A stretch of DNA of 30,965 bases from a virus, in IMG/VR virus record IMGVR_UViG_3300021425_000113, positions 1 to 30,965 of that record; one strand, 5' to 3'. Under the pieces are notes generated by a model. It made no database searches, was not told the origin of the DNA, and worked only from the letters and a program-made list of their open reading frames with translations. Shown here piece by piece: positions 18,200-24,625 of this stretch (its first letter is position 1; each line of letters starts with the position of its first letter). Made by a program: the position numbers and the translations under genes.

Positions 18200-19644
18200 G
18201 ACAGCCACTCCCTCGCCTCTTCCCCTAAAACTTTGCCGGCTATGTCGCTCTTCTCTCGAAGCGCTTTCAAAATCTTCTCGTCAATGGTGTTAGGGCAAAC
18301 TAGGTCTACATACGTTACGTTGTTCTTCTGCCCGATCCGGTGAGCGCGGTCCTCGGACTGTAGCCTGATTTCAAGATCGTAGCTGTTGCTGTAGTAGATA
18401 ACGGTGTTTGCTTGCGTCAGGGTGATGCCGTATCCGCCGGTACGAGCCTGACCCACGAAGAAACGAAGTGGGTCTTCTGGGTCTTGGATCCTGTTCACGA
18501 TTTCTTGACGCTCGTCTTGCGGTGTAGCACCATAATAGGTTGCGACAGTTTCCTCGCCGTATAGCTTAGACAAGTTAGCTGCAATGTTTTTAATGTCGTA
18601 GGTATATGTTGCCCAAATGATACACTTACCTTGAGTTTCTTCTACCGCTTCAAGAAGGTGTGACATGCGGTTGTTGTGTATCGGTTGGATCTCGCCTTCG
18701 TCCGGCTGAATAAAACCACAACAAATCTGCTGCATACGCATGATCTGAGTCAAAACGCTGGCTGTTGTAGACAGCTCACCATTGTCCAGCTTGGCGAGCG
18801 CTAACTTTTTCATCTGTAAATACAAGCGCTTCTGCTCTTCGGTGAGAGACACTTCCCTGCGCAGGTAAACTTTCTCGGGCAGGTCCAAGCAATCCTCTTT
18901 CAAAATGCGGTTGCTGAACTTGTCTAGCTTCTTCGTTAATTCATCAAGCCTTCGGTACCCCGTTATCTTATTAAAGGATCGATGCCCCATGCGCTGAACA
19001 TGCATTACTGCATACCTGCCCTGAAAAGCGAAATAGCTGCGCAAGCCCAAAGCTTTTTGATCTAAAAAAGAGCACTGACTAAACAAGTCCATCGGAGACT
19101 TCGTTACAGGGGAACCAGTAAGTATGCGCCGGTACTTACTGAGATCCTTTAGCTTCACAATATTCTTTGTGCGTTTCGCCGTGCGGTTCTTGATCGTCGT
19201 GCTTTCGTCCACGATAACCATATTGTCTGGGTTGAAGTTTAAGAAGTTCATCGCGGCCTGTGCCCCGCGTGGCGTGGAGAAGGCTTCTACATTCATTACA
19301 AATATTTTAAGACCATCGAACGGTTGATCTGTAATCTCCTCCAGATCCGCCTTGTTCTTGTTTGTTTGCGCGGGTATCCAGCGATAAATCTTGCGCGGGA
19401 TCCTGTCTGGTAAATGTGTGGGGATTTCTCCGCGCACCCAGTTGTCGTATACGCCCTTTGGTGCAATAACTAATACCGTGTCTATCTTACCCTGCTCATA
19501 CAAGATACCTATTGTATCAATGGCAACCTTGGTTTTACCGGTGCCCATCTCCATAAATAGCGCGTAGTAGGTCGCGGCCCACGAATCTTTGAGCGCTTTC
19601 ATCTGGTGCTCGTATGGCTGCGTCTTGAAAACAAAGTCTTTCAT
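18196..19644 (-). CDS. SNF2-type (superfamily 2) DNA helicase/ATPase
   Basis: A 482-residue SNF2-like ATPase. ATG 19644 is chosen because GGAG sits 7 bases upstream and homology begins at once (YEHQMKAL, a Q-like motif). Motif I is MEMGTGKTK (about 31-39), motif II VIVDEST (DEST box) and motif III LTGSPVTKSPMDLF. The C-terminal half has the IIWATY and QARTGGYGITLTQA strands and the motif VI region RLQSEDRAHRIGQ with TIDEKI beyond, typical of the SNF2 C-lobe. Such phage enzymes are thought to remodel protein-DNA complexes or assist replication and recombination. It is the only - strand gene among the virion and replication blocks. Its stop overlaps the convergent metallopeptidase stop by 4 bases with no terminator, and its promoter region is shared with the divergent replication genes. 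Confidence 0.9.
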   Translation of the reverse strand: MKDFVFKTQPYEHQMKALKDSWAATYYALFMEMGTGKTKVAIDTIGILYEQGKIDTVLVIAPKGVYDNWVRGEIPTHLPDRIPRKIYRWIPAQTNKNKADLEEITDQPFDGLKIFVMNVEAFSTPRGAQAAMNFLNFNPDNMVIVDESTTIKNRTAKRTKNIVKLKDLSKYRRILTGSPVTKSPMDLFSQCSFLDQKALGLRSYFAFQGRYAVMHVQRMGHRSFNKITGYRRLDELTKKLDKFSNRILKEDCLDLPEKVYLRREVSLTEEQKRLYLQMKKLALAKLDNGELSTTASVLTQIMRMQQICCGFIQPDEGEIQPIHNNRMSHLLEAVEETQGKCIIWATYTYDIKNIAANLSKLYGEETVATYYGATPQDERQEIVNRIQDPEDPLRFFVGQARTGGYGITLTQANTVIYYSNSYDLEIRLQSEDRAHRIGQKNNVTYVDLVCPNTIDEKILKALREKSDIAGKVLGEEAREWLS

Positions 19645-19663
19645 TTTTTTCTCCAGAAAGTGA

Positions 19664-19704
19664 TTGACGTGTCTGTTGTATGCGATTATATCTACCTTTG
19701 TCAA
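19664..19704. promoter_or_regulatory. Divergent sigma70-like promoter region between helicase and replication operon
   Basis: On the + strand TTGACG (19664-19669) is followed, after 17 bases, by TATATC (19687-19692), pointing into the replication operon. On the - strand TTGACA (19704-19699) faces the SNF2 helicase with an imperfect -10 (CATACA or ATACAA) 16-17 bases on. The two -35 boxes form the ends of the region, so the promoters overlap almost completely and RNA polymerase could occupy only one at a time. Confidence 0.55.
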
Positions 19705-19741
19705 GGCCGTACCAGTGCCTTTAACAACGAAAGAGGTAATA

Positions 19742-20323
19742 ATGATCGATAACTTAATATCAGAAATGGAAGAGGACTTTGAGGAGACCAGTGCGTCCTC
19801 TCTTGAGAAGCTAGACCAATCCGGTCTGTCCTCCATCGCAGCTCTCGCTCGACAAATCAGACAGAAAGAAGAAAGCATTCAACGCCTTGAGCAGGAGCTT
19901 AAGGAAGAGAAGAAAGCTTTGGTAAAGCTAACCGACGAAGACATGCCCGGCATGTTGGCAGAGGTTGGTGTATCTTCCTTTGTTCTGGAAGACGGATCTA
20001 CCGTCGATGTCAAACAGACTTACGGCGCTTCCATCTTGGTCAAAAACCGCGAAACCGCATTTCAGTGGCTTCGGGACAATGGTTACGACGACATCATAAA
20101 GAACAGCGTCTCGACGCAGTTTGGTCGTGGTGAAGATGACGAGGCTCGCAAGTTCCGTGAAATGGCGGCGAGCAATGGGTTTGAAACTCAGCAGAAAACT
20201 GAGGTTCATCCCATGACACTTCGTGCGTTTGTGAAAGAGCGTGTGGAACTCGGGGAGGACTTCCCGATGGAACTGTTCGGCGCATGGGTCGGACAAAAAG
20301 CTGTAATCAAGAAAGGTAAATAA
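19742..20323 (+). CDS. Coiled-coil replication-module protein, function unknown
   Basis: A 193-residue protein starting at ATG 19742 (AGAGG upstream; the same frame is open further upstream, but that covers the promoter). Residues 24-65 form a heptad-rich coiled coil (ARQIRQKEESIQRLEQELK). The C-terminal two thirds are mixed alpha/beta, with SSFVLEDGSTVDVKQ, a FQWLRDNGYDDIIKN helix and EVHPMTLRAFVKERVELG. It lies 2 bases before the SSB-like gene. I recognise the layout from phage replication modules but not a named family. A helper of the SSB-like protein or a nuclease-inhibitor-like (Gam-type) role is possible, based only on the coiled coil and position. Confidence 0.65.
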   Translation: MIDNLISEMEEDFEETSASSLEKLDQSGLSSIAALARQIRQKEESIQRLEQELKEEKKALVKLTDEDMPGMLAEVGVSSFVLEDGSTVDVKQTYGASILVKNRETAFQWLRDNGYDDIIKNSVSTQFGRGEDDEARKFREMAASNGFETQQKTEVHPMTLRAFVKERVELGEDFPMELFGAWVGQKAVIKKGK

Positions 20324-20325
20324 TT

Positions 20326-21105
20326 ATGGCACAAGAATTGGCTAAAACTAAAAAGGCTGAGGTAGCCGCATTTGATCCAAGCATGTTCGAGGAAGACGCT
20401 GGGGTTGGTATGGAGAACCTAGATCAAGATGATCTGGCGCTACCCTTCCTGAAAGTCCTGTCGGGTAACGATCCGGTGCTGGACACAAACGAAGTTGCTC
20501 GCAAGGGCGACATCTATAACACCGTGACCGGTGAAGTGTACAAAGGCAAAGACGGTGTCCGTGTTGTACCTTGTGCGTACCAACGTCGGTTCATTCAGTG
20601 GGCACCTCGTGGTGTTGGATCCGGTGCTCCGGTTCAAATCTACGATGCCGGCGAGGCTCGCCCAAAGACTGAACGGTCGCCTGACGATAACAAAGATTAT
20701 CTGATGGATGGTAGCGGTGACTATATCGAAGAGACGCACCAGCACTACGTTCTCCTGCTGAAGGACGACGGTACTTTTGAAACAGCCTTGATTGCTTTGA
20801 AGTCAACGCAGTTGAAGAAGTCACGTAAGTGGAACTCGATCATCGCATCGCGGACCATGCAGGGTAAGAACGGACCCTTCACACCACCCCGTTTCTCTCA
20901 CGTTTACCATCTGAAGACGGTCAGCGAAGAGAACTCGAAGGGCAGCTGGCACGGTTGGGAAATGTCGTGCGATGGCCCCGTGTCCGAGGCGTTTATGTAC
21001 AAACGCGCTAAGGAGTTTGCGACCAGCATCTCAGCAGGAGATGTCGTTGTTAAACACGCCAACGAGGATAACTCCGCCTCCGACAGCTCGGACATCCCGT
21101 TTTAA
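20326..21105 (+). CDS. Probable single-stranded DNA-binding protein (SSB-like)
   Basis: A 259-residue protein. The C-terminus is a flexible acidic tail ending SDSSDIPF; the final DIPF matches the tip of bacterial SSB proteins, which docks replication partners. The core (about 35-235) is beta-rich with aromatic/basic strands (VRVVPCAYQRRFIQWAPRG, HQHYVLLLKDDGTFETALI, LKKSRKWNSIIASR), as expected for an OB-fold-type binder. It sits between the coiled-coil gene and the primase and is followed at once by an intrinsic terminator, so it is likely made in larger amounts than the downstream enzymes. Homologues in phages are often labelled hypothetical. The DIPF tail is observed; ssDNA binding is inference. 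Confidence 0.6.
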   Translation: MAQELAKTKKAEVAAFDPSMFEEDAGVGMENLDQDDLALPFLKVLSGNDPVLDTNEVARKGDIYNTVTGEVYKGKDGVRVVPCAYQRRFIQWAPRGVGSGAPVQIYDAGEARPKTERSPDDNKDYLMDGSGDYIEETHQHYVLLLKDDGTFETALIALKSTQLKKSRKWNSIIASRTMQGKNGPFTPPRFSHVYHLKTVSEENSKGSWHGWEMSCDGPVSEAFMYKRAKEFATSISAGDVVVKHANEDNSASDSSDIPF

Positions 21106-21115
21106 GTTAACTTTT

Positions 21116-21143
21116 GGTGGGGGGAAACCCCCACCATTTTTTT
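21116..21143 (+). terminator. Intrinsic terminator between SSB-like gene and primase
   Basis: GGTGGGGG (21116-21123), a GAAA tetraloop (21124-21127) and CCCCCACC (21128-21135) form a perfect 8-bp stem, followed by A and seven T (21137-21143). The primase ribosome site GGAGG begins on the next base (21144), so the terminator sits inside the operon and presumably acts as a partial terminator. Confidence 0.85.
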
Positions 21144-21153
21144 GGAGGATCAA

Positions 21154-22686
21154 ATGTCAGTAAAAAAGTTTATGTCTATCTTCGATGGCCTGCAGCAGGC
21201 TTACGGATACTTCCGGATAGACAAAGAAAGCTCGTCCGGCAAAAGCGTTGGTAAGGCGGGCATACTGCGCGAACCACGGACCAAGGACCTGTGGGAACGG
21301 CACCTGTCCGGCACCGGCAACGGGTTAGGTATCATCCCCATCAACGAGGACAACTCTTGTAAGTGGGGTTGTATTGATATCGACCAGTACCCCTTGGACC
21401 ACACAGCGCTGATAGATAAGATACGGAAGCTCAAGCTTCCTTTAGTTGTCTGTAGGTCGAAGTCCGGTGGCGCTCACTGCTTCCTGTTTTCCAAGGATTG
21501 GGTAGACGCAAAAGATTTCCAGAAGGCGCTCAAGTGCATGGCGTCAGCTCTGGGTTATGGGGAAAGTGAGATCTTTCCTAAACAGGTTGTCCTGCACCTT
21601 GAACGGGGTGACGTGGGTAACTTCCTGAACCTGCCTTACTACAACGCAGAAGAAGGGCTTCGTTATGCTTTTCTGGACGACGGAACATCCGCGACACTGG
21701 AGGAGTTTTTCGATCTTCACAAAAAGTATACTCAGACAAAAGAGCAGATAACCAAGCTTCAGGTTGTAGATACCGGCGAAACAAAGGTCTTGGCCGACGG
21801 ACCACCGTGCTTACAGGTCTTGTGTAAGAACAAGGTTAGCGAAGGTGGTCGCAACAACGGACTGTTCAACATCGGGGTGTATCTGCGTAAGGCTTTTCCA
21901 GACAGCTGGGAGGCCGAGATACTGAACTACAACATGCAGTACATTGACCCTCCCCTGCCCCTCGCAGAAGTCAATGCGGTGGCAAAGCAGGTCGAGCGTA
22001 AGGATTACGCATACAAGTGTAACGACGCGCCCATAAACTCTCATTGTAACAAGGAGTTATGCTTTACCCGTAAGTTCGGGGTAGGGACGGGCACACAAGG
22101 CGCATCCATTGCGAACTTGCGTAAGTACAACTCGACACCACCCGTCTGGTTTATGGACGTCAACGGTGAGCCGCTGGAGCTGGACACAGATGCCCTGCTT
22201 CACCAGCCTACCTTCCAGAAAGCCTGTATGGAGCAGCTAAACCACATGCCACGGTCAGTGGCAAAGGTGCAGTGGGAAGGTCGGATATCTACTCTCATGA
22301 ATGAGATGAAGCAAAACGAAAGCAGCATCATCGAGGTGGCTCAGGACGCTAGTGTCAGCGGTCAGTTTTATGATTATCTGGAAGAGTTTTGCCGTCACCT
22401 ACAGCAAGCTCAGGATAAGGAAGAGATCCTCCTGCGTAAGCCTTGGACTGACGAAGAGGCGGGTAAGACATATTTCCGTCTGAAAGACTTTGAGGGTTTC
22501 TTACGCAAGAACAAGTTCAGCGAGTACAAGACCCATAAAATAGCGCAGCGTTTACGTGATATTAATGGAGAAAGCACTGTTATAAGAATTAAATCACGGA
22601 GCGTTCGTGTCTGGGAAATACCCGCGTTCGACAGCTCTGACGTGTCCATCCGGACGCCACGGTTCGGGACGGAGGCCCCGTTCTAA
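21154..22686 (+). CDS. Archaeo-eukaryotic-type primase (PrimPol-like, TOTE/phage class)
   Basis: A 510-residue primase. ATG 21154 has GGAGG 5 bases upstream; an in-frame TTG at 21142 overlaps the terminator and is rejected. The AEP catalytic core lies at about 1-190: the metal-binding DhD motif is CIDIDQY (Asp75, Asp77), followed by CRSKSGGAHCFLF with the sxH-type His108. Residues about 225-305 form a helical primase C-terminal region (GGRNNGLFNIGVYLRKAF), then a Cys/His cluster (YKCNDAPINSHCNKELC) that could bind zinc. The final 150 residues are helical, ending in a winged-helix-like segment (YFRLKDFEGFLRKNK). No helicase motor is fused, unlike many AEP-helicase proteins; a UvrD-type helicase is encoded next. 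It overlaps the following gene by one base. Confidence 0.85.
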   Translation: MSVKKFMSIFDGLQQAYGYFRIDKESSSGKSVGKAGILREPRTKDLWERHLSGTGNGLGIIPINEDNSCKWGCIDIDQYPLDHTALIDKIRKLKLPLVVCRSKSGGAHCFLFSKDWVDAKDFQKALKCMASALGYGESEIFPKQVVLHLERGDVGNFLNLPYYNAEEGLRYAFLDDGTSATLEEFFDLHKKYTQTKEQITKLQVVDTGETKVLADGPPCLQVLCKNKVSEGGRNNGLFNIGVYLRKAFPDSWEAEILNYNMQYIDPPLPLAEVNAVAKQVERKDYAYKCNDAPINSHCNKELCFTRKFGVGTGTQGASIANLRKYNSTPPVWFMDVNGEPLELDTDALLHQPTFQKACMEQLNHMPRSVAKVQWEGRISTLMNEMKQNESSIIEVAQDASVSGQFYDYLEEFCRHLQQAQDKEEILLRKPWTDEEAGKTYFRLKDFEGFLRKNKFSEYKTHKIAQRLRDINGESTVIRIKSRSVRVWEIPAFDSSDVSIRTPRFGTEAPF

Positions 22687-22832
22687 TGACCCCCGCGGAC
22701 TACTTTCGTCGAAACAAAAAGATCTACGAAATGTATCTGAACCGCATGACTATGACAGCTATCGGGGCTCGCTTTCACATTAGTAGAGAGCGGGTCCGAC
22801 AAATCATCCGGAGGTTGGAGAAAGATGTTTAG
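22686..22832 (+). CDS. 48-residue HTH protein resembling sigma factor region 4
   Basis: A short gene filling the space between primase and helicase. ATG 22686 shares its A with the primase stop (TAATG), and its stop TAG 22830-22832 lies inside the helicase start (8-base overlap). The protein begins MTPADYFRRNKKIYEMYLN and continues MTAIGARFHISRERVRQIIR, the latter being the helix-turn-helix pattern of sigma70 region 4 (A-x-x-F-x-I-S-x-E-R-V-R-Q-I). Lacking other sigma domains, it could be a DNA-binding adaptor, an anti-sigma-like competitor or an autoregulator of this operon. The HTH resemblance is strong by eye; the function is unknown. Confidence 0.7.
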   Translation: MTPADYFRRNKKIYEMYLNRMTMTAIGARFHISRERVRQIIRRLEKDV

Positions 22833-24342
22833 AATATTTGGGCCGCCCGGAACGGGTAAGACAACAACACTATTGAACATGGTGGATGACGCACTGGCAT
22901 CGGGCATCGCCCCGAACCGGATTGCGTTTTTTGCTTTCACAAAGAAGGCTGCAAACGAAGCTAAAGAACGTGCGGCAGCGCGTTTTAATCTCGACCCCAA
23001 GAAAGATCTTGTATACTTCCGGACCCTGCACAGCATGGCTCTGGCCATGACGGACATTCAACCTACTCAGGTAATTCAGGACGCACACTATAAGGAACTA
23101 GGAGAGGCCATCGGCGTGAGGTTCGGCAACACCTCTTCGTACAATGCGGACAATGAAGTGGCTTCCGCAATAAGCTCCAGCGATCCAGTGCTAGGCCTGA
23201 TTAACCTAGCCAAGCTAAGAAAGGTCGGGCTTCGAGAGCAGTACAATTCGAGCAGCCTGAACGTGGACTGGAACGTGGTTAGCTACATCGATGAGTGTCT
23301 TACTAAGTACAAGCAAAGCATGGGTCTCTACGATTTCACAGACATGCTACAAGTGTTTATAGACCAGTCCGACCAGTGCTGTCCGTCTTTCGAGCTGACC
23401 TTTCTGGATGAAGCTCAAGACCTTTGCCCCATGCAGTGGGATATCGCACACATTCTAGATAAGAACAGCAACCGCATGTATGCCGCGGGTGACGATGACC
23501 AAGCTATTTATCGATGGGCTGGTGCAGACGTGGACCACTTCATTAACCTAGAGGGCGGTTCGGAAACACTCAGTCAGTCCTATCGTGTTCCTAGTCGTGT
23601 TCACGAAGTGGCAGAGAACGTCGTAAAAAGAATTACAAAAAGATTTCCTAAACGATATGAACCGCGGGCAGAGACGGGGCAGGTGTCGCGCATAAACATG
23701 GTGTCCTCACTAGACATGTCCGACGGCTCGTGGCTTATATTATCGCAGGCTGCGTACCATCTCCAAGGCATCGCAAACGACCTTAAATCTTCCGGATACC
23801 TGTTCAGCCACCGAGGTAATAGATCAATTAGCGAAAAGATTAGCGACGCGGTAAACGGCTGGGAGCAGTTACGTAAAGGCATGACGATCTCGGGCGAGAA
23901 CGCCAGAAAAGTCTATGCTTACATGTCGCTTAAGAACCGAGTTAAAAAAGGTTTTAAGAAGCTGCCGGCCTTAGCTGACGAAGATCAGGTAAGCTTGGAA
24001 GCGTTGCAAAAGGATCATGGTCTGGTCGCCACCATAGATATGATCTGGAGCGAAGCTCTGGATAAAATACCGGAGAGTGAACGGGCCTATATCACAGCTA
24101 TGCTGCGACGAGGCGAAAAGTTCAACGGATTGCCCCGTATCTCAACATCCACGATCCACGGATCAAAGGGCGGCGAGGCCGACAACGTCGTACTGATCAC
24201 GGACCTCAGCCCAGCGGCAGATGACGACATGCGTATCAATCCCGATGACATACACCGTGTGTTCTACGTCGGTGTTACCAGAACCAGAGACAAACTCTAC
24301 ATTGTCGAACCCGAAGATGTTACAAGGAGCTACTACATATGA
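22825..24342 (+). CDS. UvrD/Rep-type superfamily 1 DNA helicase
   Basis: A 505-residue SF1A helicase. Motif I is GPPGTGKTTT (residues 6-15), motif Ia FFAFTKKAANEAKER, motif II FLDEAQDLCPMQ (Asp195 region), motif III AAGDDDQAIYRWAGAD, motif IV QSYRVPSRVHE, motif V STIHGSKGGEADNVVLITD and motif VI VFYVGVTRTRDKLYIV. At about 505 residues it is shorter than cellular UvrD (about 700), so the 1B/2B subdomains are reduced. It probably unwinds duplex DNA with 3'-5' polarity at the fork or in recombination. It starts within the HTH gene and overlaps the DUF6378-like gene by ATGA, showing tight coupling. Confidence 0.9.
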   Translation: MFRIFGPPGTGKTTTLLNMVDDALASGIAPNRIAFFAFTKKAANEAKERAAARFNLDPKKDLVYFRTLHSMALAMTDIQPTQVIQDAHYKELGEAIGVRFGNTSSYNADNEVASAISSSDPVLGLINLAKLRKVGLREQYNSSSLNVDWNVVSYIDECLTKYKQSMGLYDFTDMLQVFIDQSDQCCPSFELTFLDEAQDLCPMQWDIAHILDKNSNRMYAAGDDDQAIYRWAGADVDHFINLEGGSETLSQSYRVPSRVHEVAENVVKRITKRFPKRYEPRAETGQVSRINMVSSLDMSDGSWLILSQAAYHLQGIANDLKSSGYLFSHRGNRSISEKISDAVNGWEQLRKGMTISGENARKVYAYMSLKNRVKKGFKKLPALADEDQVSLEALQKDHGLVATIDMIWSEALDKIPESERAYITAMLRRGEKFNGLPRISTSTIHGSKGGEADNVVLITDLSPAADDDMRINPDDIHRVFYVGVTRTRDKLYIVEPEDVTRSYYI

Positions 24343-24623
24343 CGCGGGAAGAGATCCTAGATCAAGCATTGAACCTAATTACCGGTGACAGGGCGAAGCA
24401 ATACGGCGACGCCAAGGATAATCATCTCGCAATTGCTACTGGCTGGAACCACATTATTCAAAAGGCTTATAAAACACACGGGACGCTGACGCCGGAACAC
24501 GTAGCTTTAATGATGGACTGGTTGAAAACATGCCGCCTTCTGACAGACATTCAACACGTTGATTCATGGGTGGACAAGGCGGGTTATACCGCGCTCGGTG
24601 GCGAGATAGCTACAAAGGATTAA
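24339..24623 (+). CDS. DUF6378-like protein
   Basis: A 94-residue helical protein with ILDQALNLITGDRAKQYGDA near the N-terminus and ALMMDWLKTCRLL followed by DSWVDKAGYTALGGE. This GDR...YGD / K..R / D...D.AGY pattern is typical of the small phage family DUF6378, whose biochemical role is not established. It is reminiscent of all-alpha nucleotide-pyrophosphatase-like folds, but no diagnostic metal-binding ExxE is clear. The ATGA overlap with the helicase and a 2-base gap to the DNA polymerase place it in the replication operon, so a nucleotide-pool role is conceivable. Confidence 0.7.
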   Translation: MTREEILDQALNLITGDRAKQYGDAKDNHLAIATGWNHIIQKAYKTHGTLTPEHVALMMDWLKTCRLLTDIQHVDSWVDKAGYTALGGEIATKD

Positions 24624-24625
24624 TC

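Noticed and set aside
22683-23057. - strand open frame of 124 residues opposite the helicase N-terminus
   Set aside because: Antisense of conserved helicase motifs I and Ia; overlaps the HTH gene; no ribosome site.
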